Of a stretch of DNA of 64,000 bases, positions 41,647 through 50,664 are shown piece after piece. The stretch spans positions 1-64,000 of the forward strand of contig JAEXYZ010000062.1 of the NCBI GenBank assembly GCA_023405135.1, read 5' to 3'. Position 1 is the stretch's first letter; the number at the start of each line of letters is the position of its first letter. The stretch comes from Bacillota bacterium. GTDB lineage: Bacteria; Bacillota; Bacilli; Bacillales_A; Planococcaceae. Under the pieces are notes generated by a model that was given only the letters and a program-made list of their open reading frames with translations, did no database searches and was not told the origin of the DNA. A program made the position numbers and the translations under genes.

Positions 41647-44406
41647 ATGGTAGAGTATAAAGATACGTTACGTATGCCAAAAACAGATTTCCCGATGCGC
41701 GGAAATTTACCAGCAAATGAACCAAAAATGCAAGAAAAATGGGATGAAATGGACATTAATGCGCTAGTTCTTGAACGAACAAAAGATCGTCCATCATTCG
41801 TTTTACATGATGGACCTCCATATGCAAACGGAGATATCCATATCGGTCACGCTTTAAATAAAGTGTTAAAAGATATGATTACTCGTCATCGTTCAATGAC
41901 AGGTTACCATGTACCTTACATTCCAGGGTGGGATACACATGGATTACCAATCGAGCAAGCACTTACAAACAAAGGTGTTAAACGTAAAGAGCTAACAATT
42001 GCGGAGTTCCGTGAACTATGTGAAAAATATGCCTATGAACAAATTGAAAACCAAAAAACACAATTTATGCGTTTAGGCGTTCGTGGTGACTGGAAAAATC
42101 CTTATATTACATTAAAACCAGAATTTGAATCACGTCAAATTGAAGTGTTCGGTAAAATGGCTGAAAAAGGTTATATCTATAAAGGGTTAAAACCAGTTTA
42201 TTGGTCACCATCTTCTGAGTCGGCGTTAGCAGAAGCCGAAATTGAATATAAAGATATTAAATCACCATCTATTTACGTAAGCTTTGAAATTAAAGATGCA
42301 AAAGGCGTTGTACCAGCCGATGCAAAATTCATTATCTGGACGACAACTCCATGGACAATTCCGGCGAATTTAGGTATTTCAGTAAACCCAGAAATTACTT
42401 ATGTTGTAGTAGCAGTAAATAATAATAAATATATCATTGCAAAAGATTTACTCGAAACTGTTTCAGCTACACTTGAATGGGAAAATCCAGAAGTAGTTCA
42501 AGAAGTAAAAGGTCAAGAGTTAGAATATATTGTTGCAAAACATCCAATTTATGATCGTGATTCATTAATAATGGTTGGGGATCATGTAACAACAGATGCG
42601 GGGACTGGTTGTGTTCATACAGCACCAGGTCACGGGGAAGATGACTTCATTGTAAGTAAAAAGTATGGCTTAGAAGTTTTAAGTCCTGTAAATGACCAAG
42701 GTTGCTATACACATGAAGCGCCAGGATTTGAAGGTTTATTTTATGATGATGCCAATAAAGTAATTACTGAAAAGTTAAAAGAAGTTGGTGCATTAGAAAA
42801 ATTATCATTCTTTACACATTCATATCCACATGACTGGCGTACAAAAAAACCTGTTATTTATAGAGCGACACCACAATGGTTCTGTTCAGTAGCTGCATTC
42901 CGTGATCAGCTATTAGAGGCAGTTGAAAATACAGCATTTACTCCTTCATGGGGTGAAACACGACTGTATAATATGATTCGTGACCGTGGCGACTGGTGTA
43001 TTTCTAGACAACGTGCATGGGGTGTTCCAATTCCAGTATTTTATGCTGAAAATGGAGAAGAAATTATTACACCAGAAACAATAGCACATGTTTCAAAATT
43101 ATTCCGTGAGCATGGCTCTAACATTTGGTTCCAACGTGAAGCTAAAGATCTTCTGCCAGAAGGCTTTACTCATCCAGGTAGTCCGAATGGAAAATTCACT
43201 AAAGAAAATGACATTATGGATGTATGGTTCGACTCAGGTTCTTCTCACCAAGGTGTACTTGTAGAGCGTGGAATTAAATACCCAGCTGATCTTTATCTTG
43301 AAGGTTCTGACCAACATCGTGGATGGTTTAACTCATCATTAATTACTTCTGTTGCTATTAATGGTTATGCACCATACAACGGCCTTTTAACACATGGTTT
43401 CGTTTTAGATGGTGAAGGGCGCAAAATGAGTAAATCATTAGGAAATGTTATTATTCCTGAAAAAGTAATGAATCAATATGGTGCAGATATTCTTCGTTTA
43501 TGGGTAGCATCTGTTGACTATACAGGTGATGTACGTATCTCTATGGATATGTTAAAACAAATTTCAGAAGTATATCGTAAAATCCGTAACACACTTCGTT
43601 TCCTACATGGTAATGTTACGGACTTTAATCCAAAAACAGATCGCGTCGACTATGATGATTTACGAGAAATTGATCAATACATGTATATGCGATTACAAGA
43701 TGTATTAAAATCTGTTCGTAAAGCTTACAATCGATATGAATTTGCATCTGTATATCATACAATTAATAATTTTGTTGCTGTTGAATTATCAGCATTCTAT
43801 TTAGATGTTGCAAAAGATGTTGTGTATATTGAAGGTATAGACAATAAAGATAGTCGTGCAATGCAAACGGTTATGTATGATACGCTATTAACATTATTAA
43901 AAGTGTTAACACCAATCTTACCTCATACGACTGATGAATTATGGTCTTACTTAAATGAAGAAGAAGTATCTGTTCAATTAACAGATTTCCCTGAAGTTGA
44001 TGAACGTAGCAATTTCCCTGAACTACGTACGAAATGGGAAAAAGTAATTGAAATTCGTGATGAAGTGTTAAAAGCACTTGAAGAAGCACGTAATGCAAAA
44101 ACTATTGGTAAATCATTAGAAGCAAAAGTAACGGTATATGCTGATGAAGCTGTACTTGCGTTATTAAATGACCCAGCAATTAACTATGCACAAAGCTGTA
44201 TCGTGTCACAATTTGTTGTTGGTGGAAGCAAAGAAAGTGCTCCAGAAAATGCTCTAGTTCTTGAGAAATGTGCAATCGTTGTTGAGCATGCAGATGGTGA
44301 AAAATGTGAACGCTGCTGGTCTTACTCAACAACAGTAGGAGAGCACGAAAAGCATCCGACAGTATGTAAACGTTGCGCTGATGTAGTTGAAAAATATTAT
44401 GTTTAA
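41647..44406 (+). CDS. ileS: Isoleucyl-tRNA synthetase
   Basis: 919 aa class I synthetase. The HIGH motif is in PPYANGDIHIGHALNK (about 57-72), the editing domain has TTPWTIPANLGISV (about 237-250) and GTGCVHTAPGHGEDDF, and the KMSKS loop is GRKMSKSLGN (about 595-604). The C-terminal zinc site has CERCW and CKRC. The length is that of the bacterial type usual in Bacillales. AAGGAGG precedes the ATG. It is controlled by the T-box leader and followed by a terminator. Confidence 0.97.
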   Translation: MVEYKDTLRMPKTDFPMRGNLPANEPKMQEKWDEMDINALVLERTKDRPSFVLHDGPPYANGDIHIGHALNKVLKDMITRHRSMTGYHVPYIPGWDTHGLPIEQALTNKGVKRKELTIAEFRELCEKYAYEQIENQKTQFMRLGVRGDWKNPYITLKPEFESRQIEVFGKMAEKGYIYKGLKPVYWSPSSESALAEAEIEYKDIKSPSIYVSFEIKDAKGVVPADAKFIIWTTTPWTIPANLGISVNPEITYVVVAVNNNKYIIAKDLLETVSATLEWENPEVVQEVKGQELEYIVAKHPIYDRDSLIMVGDHVTTDAGTGCVHTAPGHGEDDFIVSKKYGLEVLSPVNDQGCYTHEAPGFEGLFYDDANKVITEKLKEVGALEKLSFFTHSYPHDWRTKKPVIYRATPQWFCSVAAFRDQLLEAVENTAFTPSWGETRLYNMIRDRGDWCISRQRAWGVPIPVFYAENGEEIITPETIAHVSKLFREHGSNIWFQREAKDLLPEGFTHPGSPNGKFTKENDIMDVWFDSGSSHQGVLVERGIKYPADLYLEGSDQHRGWFNSSLITSVAINGYAPYNGLLTHGFVLDGEGRKMSKSLGNVIIPEKVMNQYGADILRLWVASVDYTGDVRISMDMLKQISEVYRKIRNTLRFLHGNVTDFNPKTDRVDYDDLREIDQYMYMRLQDVLKSVRKAYNRYEFASVYHTINNFVAVELSAFYLDVAKDVVYIEGIDNKDSRAMQTVMYDTLLTLLKVLTPILPHTTDELWSYLNEEEVSVQLTDFPEVDERSNFPELRTKWEKVIEIRDEVLKALEEARNAKTIGKSLEAKVTVYADEAVLALLNDPAINYAQSCIVSQFVVGGSKESAPENALVLEKCAIVVEHADGEKCERCWSYSTTVGEHEKHPTVCKRCADVVEKYYV

Positions 44407-44434
44407 TTTATAAATAGTGTTCTATATATGTAAG

Positions 44435-44469
44435 AAGCTGCTCATTTTGTTTTGAAATGAGCAGCTTTT
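44435..44469 (+). terminator. Intrinsic terminator after ileS
   Basis: AAGCTGCTCATTT pairs perfectly with AAATGAGCAGCTT around TGTTTTG, followed by TT. It lies 29 nt after the ileS stop. Confidence 0.82.
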
Positions 44470-44521
44470 GTATTGGCTCTGTTTAATTTTGTTGATTGGA
44501 TATAAATTTCTAATGATTATT

Positions 44522-44606
44522 GAGTCATTTAAACACCTTTGGTCACATGAAAACATATAGGGTCACAAAAAATAGTTCGGTCACATAGGTACTAATTCAA
44601 TCACTT
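44522..44606 (+). repeat. Periodic GTCAC motif, 4-5 units at 18-20 bp spacing
   Basis: GGTCACA occurs at 44541, 44561 and 44579, flanked by the weaker matches GTCATTT (44523) and ATCACTT (44600). Spacing is 19-20-18-20 bp; only the 5-7-bp core is kept. The array lies between the ileS terminator and lspA. It could be a decayed tandem repeat or a set of protein-binding sites on one face of the helix. Function unknown. Confidence 0.5.
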
Positions 44607-44688
44607 AGACCTGTTTTGTGAATCAAAGTAGGAGGTTTTTTTGTTTTATGTTAGAATAGGAGAGATTATTGGTAAACGGGGGAATACT

Positions 44689-45165
44689 GTGTATATATAC
44701 TATGGTGTAGCAGCAATTGTTGTTTTATTAGATCAATGGACTAAATGGTTAGTTGTAAAAAATATGGAGTTAGGTGATCAAATTATTCTTTGGGATCCTT
44801 GGTTTGCTATCCTGTCACATCGTAATCGTGGTGCAGCATGGGGAATGCTACAAGGACAAATGTGGATTTTTACAATCGTTACACTCGTTGTGATCGGTGG
44901 AATTATTTATTATTTTCATAAAGAAGCAAAGGGAAAACCACTTTTTGCGGTTAGCTTAATGATTTTATTAGGCGGGGCTCTTGGTAATTTTATTGATCGA
45001 ATTTTCCGAGGAGAAGTAGTTGACTTTATAGATGTATTAATCCCAATTATTAATTATGATTTCCCAATATTTAACATTGCGGATGCAGCATTAACAATTT
45101 CGGTTATTATGATTATTTTAGCATTGTTAAAAGAAGAACGTGAAAATAAGAAAAAGGTGAAATAA
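44689..45165 (+). CDS. lspA: Lipoprotein signal peptidase (signal peptidase II)
   Basis: 158 aa with four membrane helices. The active-site aspartates are in GGALGNFIDRIFRGEVVDF (about 101-119) and FNIADAALT (about 128-136); SHRNRGAAWGML is also typical. LspA removes the signal peptide of diacylglyceryl-modified lipoproteins. The GTG at 44689 has GGGGG 6 nt upstream; the frame is open to a TTG at 44641, but that part covers a likely extended -10 promoter (TGTTAGAAT near 44649). It overlaps rluD by one base. B. subtilis ylyA, normally before it, is absent. Confidence 0.93.
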   Translation: MYIYYGVAAIVVLLDQWTKWLVVKNMELGDQIILWDPWFAILSHRNRGAAWGMLQGQMWIFTIVTLVVIGGIIYYFHKEAKGKPLFAVSLMILLGGALGNFIDRIFRGEVVDFIDVLIPIINYDFPIFNIADAALTISVIMIILALLKEERENKKKVK

Positions 45166-46076
45166 TGGCAGTTGTATCAATTACAGTAGAGTTAGAAAAT
45201 GCAGGAGAACGCATTGATAAGGCTCTTTCGACAATTCAAGAGGATTGGTCTCGCTCCCAAATTGCAGCTTGGATTACAGACGGTATTGTAAAAGTAAATG
45301 GTGAAAGCGTTAAAGCAAAATATAAAGTAAAAGAAGGCGACGTTATTGAAGTGGATGTGCCAGAACCAGAAACGCTTGAAGTAATACCGGAAGATTTAGA
45401 TTTAGAAATTGTTTATGAAGATTCAGATGTGCTTGTTGTGAATAAACCAAAAGGGATGGTCGTACACCCAGCACCTGGACATATGACAGGTACATTAGTG
45501 AATGGATTAATGTATCATTGTAAAGATTTATCTGGTATTAACGGTGTATTAAGACCGGGAATTGTCCATCGAATTGATAAGGATACATCCGGTTTATTAA
45601 TGGTGGCTAAAAATGACCATGCCCATCATTCATTAGTTGAACAATTAGTTAATAAAACCGTAACTCGTAAATACACGGCTTTAGTACACGGTCATATAGC
45701 ACATGATAAAGGAACGATTGATGCACCGATTGCTCGAGATCCAAAAGACCGCCAAAAACAAGCTGTAGTGGACAACGGAAAGCATGCAGTAACACATTTC
45801 CAGGTCATTGAACGACTAGGGAATTATACGTTAGTAGAATGTCGTTTAGAAACAGGACGTACACATCAAATACGTGTTCATATGAATTATATTGGCTATC
45901 CATTAGTAGGAGATCCTAAATACGGTCCAAAGAAAACAATTGATTTTGGTGGACAAGTACTACATGCAGGTGTGTTAGGTTTTGTTCATCCAACAACAGA
46001 AGAATATTTGGAATTTGAAGTTCCAATTCCTGACGATTATGTGGCATTGCTTGAACAATTACGCAAAGAGAAATAA
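45165..46076 (+). CDS. rluD: RluD-family 23S rRNA pseudouridine synthase (YlyB)
   Basis: 303 aa. An N-terminal S4 domain (about 15-75; RIDKALSTIQEDWSRSQIAAWI) precedes a pseudouridine synthase domain with the catalytic Asp in GIVHRIDKDTSGLLMVAKN (about 135-153) and ETGRTHQIRVHM (about 226-237). It belongs to the RluA/RluD family; the exact uridine targets are inferred from homology. Its position between lspA and the pyr operon is as in B. subtilis ylyB. Confidence 0.92.
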   Translation: MAVVSITVELENAGERIDKALSTIQEDWSRSQIAAWITDGIVKVNGESVKAKYKVKEGDVIEVDVPEPETLEVIPEDLDLEIVYEDSDVLVVNKPKGMVVHPAPGHMTGTLVNGLMYHCKDLSGINGVLRPGIVHRIDKDTSGLLMVAKNDHAHHSLVEQLVNKTVTRKYTALVHGHIAHDKGTIDAPIARDPKDRQKQAVVDNGKHAVTHFQVIERLGNYTLVECRLETGRTHQIRVHMNYIGYPLVGDPKYGPKKTIDFGGQVLHAGVLGFVHPTTEEYLEFEVPIPDDYVALLEQLRKEK

Positions 46077-46104
46077 CTTTTAGAAAATTATTTCAAAAAC
46101 ATTG

Positions 46105-46133
46105 TTGACTTACATGATTTATAAGACTATACT
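46105..46133 (+). promoter_or_regulatory. Sigma-A promoter of the pyr operon
   Basis: TTGACT (46105-46110) and TATACT (46128-46133) with exactly 17 bp between them, about 70 nt upstream of the PyrR-binding sequence. Confidence 0.85.
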
Positions 46134-46199
46134 GACAACAGTGAATGAAATTAACCCACTGTGATGGGGAATTTATAAAAATTTAATATTCACCTTTAA

Positions 46200-46427
46200 T
46201 GGCAGTCCAGAGAGGCTGAGAAGGTACTTGTAGAAAATGTAAGGATATTTCTATACTTTTGTATAAAGCAAAAAGCACATGGATTATTTAGAGAATTCAA
46301 ATGTCGAATAGTGCCGAAATAAGCTTATACAAATGTCTATTTAGACTGTGTAGAATTTCTAAGCATGCACTTTCAACATGTATATCCAACCTCTTAAGCA
46401 GACGCTTGAGAGGTTTTTTGATTTTTA
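46200..46427 (+). promoter_or_regulatory. PyrR-dependent attenuator 1 (pyr leader)
   Basis: AGTCCAGAGAGGCT at 46204-46217 fits the PyrR-binding loop consensus of the anti-antiterminator. A terminator follows: AACCTCTTAAGC (46388-46399) pairs with GCTTGAGAGGTT (46404-46415), then a T-run. With UMP-bound PyrR the leader ends transcription; without it the antiterminator forms. Confidence 0.9.
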
Positions 46428-46449
46428 AGAAAGGGAGGAGGAAAATGAT

Positions 46450-46995
46450 ATGCCACAAATTACAGAATTATTGGATGGGCCATCTATGAATCGTGCATTA
46501 ACAAGAATTGCCCATGAAATTATCGAACGTAATAAAGGTATTGATCAATGTATTTTAGTTGGGATTAAAACACGCGGTGCTTTTTTAGCAAGACGATTGG
46601 CTGAGAAAATTGAAAAAATTGAAGGTGAACCAATTCGTACAGGAGAACTTGATATTACTTTATACCGCGACGACTTATCCGCAAAAAATGAATCTGGTGA
46701 AGCGCTCGTACAACAAGTTGATATTGATTATGTAGTAGAGGATCAGAAAATTGTACTGGTTGATGATGTTCTATATACAGGACGCACTGTTCGAGCAGCA
46801 CTTGATGCCGTAATCGATTTAGGAAGACCTTCTCAAATTCAGCTTGCAGTTCTAGTCGATAGAGGACATAGAGAATTACCAATACGAGCTGATTATGTAG
46901 GAAAAAACATTCCAACTTCAAGTTCAGAAAGAATTGTTGTTCGATTAACGGAAGTAGACGGAGAAGATAACGTAACAATTCATAAAGAAGACTAA
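46450..46995 (+). CDS. pyrR: PyrR, pyr operon attenuation protein / uracil phosphoribosyltransferase
   Basis: 181 aa. It binds the leader RNA in the presence of UMP and also has some UPRT activity. The PRPP motif is IVLVDDVLYTGRTVRAALDA (about 101-120); GIKTRGAFLARRLAEKI and ELDITLYRDDL are typical. AGGGAGGAGG lies before the ATG. It is the first gene of the operon, 30 nt before pyrP. Confidence 0.95.
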   Translation: MPQITELLDGPSMNRALTRIAHEIIERNKGIDQCILVGIKTRGAFLARRLAEKIEKIEGEPIRTGELDITLYRDDLSAKNESGEALVQQVDIDYVVEDQKIVLVDDVLYTGRTVRAALDAVIDLGRPSQIQLAVLVDRGHRELPIRADYVGKNIPTSSSERIVVRLTEVDGEDNVTIHKED

Positions 46996-47025
46996 CACAT
47001 TTTATAGACAAAAGAGGGAAAAAAC

Positions 47026-48360
47026 ATGTCAAAAGCGGTTTTAGACATCAATGATAAGCCAACATCAGGACAACTGATTACGTTAAGCTTTCAACATATG
47101 TTTGCAATGTTTGGTTCTACAATTTTAGTACCACAGCTTGTCGGTTTAAGTCCTGCAATCGCTCTTCTAACTAGTGGGATTGCAACAATCATCTTCTTAT
47201 TAATTACACAATTTAAAGTACCTGCATACTTAGGATCATCTTTCGCATTTATTGCTCCGATTTTAATTGCAGCAGGTGGATTAGATGACAATGGAGCAAG
47301 TGTTAACCCAGGAAATGCCATGATTGGTGCAATGGCCGTTGGGGTAGTATACGGAATTGTGTCATTATTAATTTGGAAAACGGGCTATAAATGGTTAATG
47401 AGCCTCCTACCTCCAATCGTTGTAGCACCAGTTATTATGGTAATTGGGTTAGGTCTTGCAGGAACTGCGGTAGATATGGCAATGAATATTAATGTTAAGC
47501 AAGTAAATGCTGATACAGGCGTTGTGGAAATGGTGAAAAAATACAGCGTCCTACATTTCTCAGCTGCTCTAGTAACATTATTTGCAGCAATCATCTTTAA
47601 TGTTTACTTTAAAAATGTTTTAAGTACGATGCCGATTTTATTAGGAATTATTGTTGGATACATATACTCAGCAATTATCGGAATTGTTGATTTTACACCT
47701 GTAAAGGAAGCTGCGTGGTTTGCTTTACCAGACTTCTTAATACCGGGTGTACACTATGAATTTAATGTTACATCAACGATTTTATTAGCAATGGTACCAA
47801 TCGTCATCGTAACAATTTCTGAACACATTGGTCATCAATTAGTTTTAGGGAAAGTTGTTAACCGTAATTATATTAAAGATCCAGGTCTACATAGATCATT
47901 ACTAGGTGATGGGTTAGGGACGTTTGTAAGTGCACTTATTGGTGGCCCACCTAAAACAACTTATGGTGAAAATATAGGAGTATTAGCAATTACAAGAGTA
48001 TTCTCTGTTTATGTCATAATGGGTGCTGCAGTGCTAGCAATACTATTCTCCTTCTTTGGAAAAGCAATGGCACTAGTTCAAACGATTCCGACAGCAGTGC
48101 TTGGTGGGATTTCAATTTTACTATTCGGTATTATCGCATCAAGCGGTTTGCGAATGCTTGTAGAAAGTAATATCGACTTTGGAAATAGCCGCAATATGGT
48201 AATATCATCAGTAATCCTTGTTATCGGTATTGGCGGAGCTGCCTTAAGGTTGTCAGAAACATTTGTAATTGAAGGAATGGCTTTAGCAGCAATAGTAGGA
48301 GTACTTTTAAACTTTTTGTTACCAGGAAGAGATAAAAAAGTAAGAGATTTAGATGAATAA
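47026..48360 (+). CDS. pyrP: Uracil permease (NCS2 family)
   Basis: 444 aa with about 12-14 membrane helices. It shows FGSTILVPQLVGLSPAIALLTSG near the start, the NCS2 motif region ISEHIGHQLVLG (about 263-274) and LGDGLGTFVSALIGGPPKTTYGENIGV (about 289-315). It imports uracil for salvage. It follows pyrR closely and is separated from pyrB by the second PyrR attenuator, so import and synthesis are adjusted separately. Confidence 0.93.
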   Translation: MSKAVLDINDKPTSGQLITLSFQHMFAMFGSTILVPQLVGLSPAIALLTSGIATIIFLLITQFKVPAYLGSSFAFIAPILIAAGGLDDNGASVNPGNAMIGAMAVGVVYGIVSLLIWKTGYKWLMSLLPPIVVAPVIMVIGLGLAGTAVDMAMNINVKQVNADTGVVEMVKKYSVLHFSAALVTLFAAIIFNVYFKNVLSTMPILLGIIVGYIYSAIIGIVDFTPVKEAAWFALPDFLIPGVHYEFNVTSTILLAMVPIVIVTISEHIGHQLVLGKVVNRNYIKDPGLHRSLLGDGLGTFVSALIGGPPKTTYGENIGVLAITRVFSVYVIMGAAVLAILFSFFGKAMALVQTIPTAVLGGISILLFGIIASSGLRMLVESNIDFGNSRNMVISSVILVIGIGGAALRLSETFVIEGMALAAIVGVLLNFLLPGRDKKVRDLDE

Positions 48361-48374
48361 AGTTACCTTTTAAA

Positions 48375-48486
48375 GAATTGTCCAGAGAGGCAAAAAAGGG
48401 GAAATATGACGATGGTACGTTAAGGTTTAGCGTGCTTTACCTCGTCATACCTCCTATGCCTCGCAAATTTGCGAGGCATTTTTTAT
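48375..48486 (+). promoter_or_regulatory. PyrR-dependent attenuator 2 (pyrP-pyrB)
   Basis: TTGTCCAGAGAGGC at 48378-48391 is a PyrR-binding sequence. Two arms near ATGACGA (48407) and TCGTCAT (48443) can form the antiterminator/anti-antiterminator. The terminator is ATGCCTCGCAAA with TTTGCGAGGCAT (48456-48479) and a T-run. Confidence 0.88.
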
Positions 48487-48511
48487 AAAGCCATATTAGG
48501 GGGAAAAGACA

Positions 48512-49387
48512 TTGAGAAATTTACTATCAATGGAACATTTAACAAATGATGAAGTCATGATGATAATCGAGCGAGCAGCGCAGTTTGAAGCAGGAGAAGA
48601 AAGCGTCCTTAATAGGTCATACAATGTATCAAACCTTTTCTTTGAGCCAAGTACTCGAACAAAAACTAGCTTTGAAATGGCTGAACGAAAAGTAGGATGT
48701 ACAGTAATTCCATTTGATGCAAGTTTTTCAAGCGCATTAAAGGGAGAGACGATGTACGATACGGTTAAAACATTAGAAATGATCGGAATGGACGCAGTTG
48801 TCATCCGTGCAAAAGAAGATGAATATTATAACGAATTGTTGGAAGGTATAAATGTTGCTGTCATTAATGCAGGGGATGGGGCAGGTCAACACCCTTCACA
48901 AAGCTTACTCGATTTATATACGATTCATAAGGAATTTGGTTCATTTGAAGGGCTCAATGTAACAATCGTCGGTGATATTTCTCATAGCCGAGTAGCAAAA
49001 TCAAATGCAACAGCACTAAAAAGATTAGGTGTAAATGTACGTTTCCTTTGTCCACCTGAATGGGCAGGAGACTACGCGGCCCATCACTCATGGGATGAGC
49101 TACTAGAAGATAGCGATGTCGTCATGTTATTACGCATTCAACACGAACGTCATATCGTGAATAAAAGCTTTTCAAAGGAAAGCTATCATGAACAATTTGG
49201 ATTAACATTTGAGCGGGAAGCGAGAATGAAGAAAAATGCAATCATTATGCATCCAGCTCCGGTAAATCGAGATGTTGAGATTGCTTCAGAACTAGTTGAG
49301 TGCGAACGATCTCGAATTTTCGATCAAGTACGAAATGGCGTCTTTGTCAGAATGGCGATTCTTGAAACAATTTTGAAAGGAAGATAA
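48512..49387 (+). CDS. pyrB: Aspartate carbamoyltransferase catalytic subunit
   Basis: 291 aa. It condenses carbamoyl phosphate with aspartate. FFEPSTRTKTSFEMAERKVG (about 44-63) binds carbamoyl phosphate, with DGAGQHPSQSLLDLYTI and MHPAPVNRDVEI later. The start is TTG 48512 after AGGGGGAAAAGACA. No pyrI is present, as usual in Bacillales. It overlaps nothing and is 2 nt upstream of pyrC. Confidence 0.95.
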   Translation: MRNLLSMEHLTNDEVMMIIERAAQFEAGEESVLNRSYNVSNLFFEPSTRTKTSFEMAERKVGCTVIPFDASFSSALKGETMYDTVKTLEMIGMDAVVIRAKEDEYYNELLEGINVAVINAGDGAGQHPSQSLLDLYTIHKEFGSFEGLNVTIVGDISHSRVAKSNATALKRLGVNVRFLCPPEWAGDYAAHHSWDELLEDSDVVMLLRIQHERHIVNKSFSKESYHEQFGLTFEREARMKKNAIIMHPAPVNRDVEIASELVECERSRIFDQVRNGVFVRMAILETILKGR

Positions 49388-49389
49388 CG

Positions 49390-50664
49390 ATGACGAAATA
49401 TATAAAAGATGTAAAGCTAGTAAATGAACAAAGTGAACTAATTAACTCAACTGTAACAATAGAAAATGGAAAAATTGTTGCCATTGGTGAAGAACAGCCT
49501 GTAGGAGCAGAAATTATTGATGGAAAAGGAAATTTATTAGCACCTGGCTTTGTAGATGTACATGTGCATCTACGAGAACCAGGCTTTGAACATAAAGAAA
49601 CAATCGCTACTGGATCAGCTTCAGCTGCTAAGGGTGGATTTACTACAATTTGTGCAATGCCAAATACAAAACCTGTGCCAGATTCAGTAGAAAACTTACA
49701 ATTAATTAATGGATTAATTAAAGAAAGTGCGGTAGTTCGAGTACTTCCTTATGGTTCACTAACTGTTGCCCAATCAGGTGATGAGCGTACAAATTTGGCT
49801 GACCTAAAAGCGCACGGTGCAGTAGCATTTTCAGATGATGGAGTAGGCGTACAATTGGCATCAACAATGTATGAGCAAATGAAAGATGCAGCAAAACTTG
49901 ATATGGTTGTCGTTGCCCATTGTGAAGACAATTCTCTAATTTATGATGGCGTCATGCACGAAGGAAAACGAAATAAAGAACTAGGCCTACCAGGAATTCC
50001 ATCAATTTGCGAATCGGTACAAATTGCGCGAGATGTTTTATTAGCTGAAGCGGCAGGAGCTCGTTATCACGTATGTCACGTGTCAACGAAAGAGTCAGTA
50101 AGAGCTGTAAGAGATGCAAAAGCAGCTGGTATCCGAGTTACTGCAGAAGTTTGTCCGCATCATTTGTTACTTGAAGAGATGGATATACCAGGAGATGATG
50201 CGAATTGGAAAATGAACCCTCCATTACGTGCTCTTGATGATAAAGACTCATTACATGCAGCGTTACTTGATGGGACAATCGATTGTATCGCAACAGACCA
50301 TGCACCACACACAGTTGAAGAAAAATGCTGTGGTATGGTTGGTGCTCCATTTGGAATTGTCGGTTTTGAAACAGCATTCCCACTTTTATATACACAATTT
50401 GTTGAGACAGGAAAATGGACGTTAAAACAATTAATTGATTGGATGTCAGTAAAGCCTGCCGAAATATTCAACCTACCTTACGGGAAAATAGAAGTCGGTG
50501 CTTCAGCAGATTTAACAATTATTGATTTAAATAAAGAACAAACAATTCATGCAGAGGAGTTTGTGTCAAAAGGACGGAATACTCCGTTTAATGGATGGAC
50601 TGCAAAAGGCTGGCCAATCATGACAATTTTTGAAGGCAACATCGTCTATAAGGAGGAGAAATAA
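49390..50664 (+). CDS. pyrC: Dihydroorotase
   Basis: 424 aa zinc amidohydrolase that closes carbamoyl-aspartate to dihydroorotate. The metal motif HVHLREPGFEHKETI (about 57-71), the conserved GGFTTICAMPNTKP (about 80-93), CHVST, and the catalytic DHAPH (about 304-308) are present. This is the class I type found in Bacillus. Its stop overlaps the carA ATG by one base. Confidence 0.95.
   Translation: MTKYIKDVKLVNEQSELINSTVTIENGKIVAIGEEQPVGAEIIDGKGNLLAPGFVDVHVHLREPGFEHKETIATGSASAAKGGFTTICAMPNTKPVPDSVENLQLINGLIKESAVVRVLPYGSLTVAQSGDERTNLADLKAHGAVAFSDDGVGVQLASTMYEQMKDAAKLDMVVVAHCEDNSLIYDGVMHEGKRNKELGLPGIPSICESVQIARDVLLAEAAGARYHVCHVSTKESVRAVRDAKAAGIRVTAEVCPHHLLLEEMDIPGDDANWKMNPPLRALDDKDSLHAALLDGTIDCIATDHAPHTVEEKCCGMVGAPFGIVGFETAFPLLYTQFVETGKWTLKQLIDWMSVKPAEIFNLPYGKIEVGASADLTIIDLNKEQTIHAEEFVSKGRNTPFNGWTAKGWPIMTIFEGNIVYKEEK

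Noticed and set aside
46301..46489. 62-codon frame ahead of pyrR
   Set aside because: It covers the attenuator terminator and has no ribosome site; the region is the pyr leader RNA.
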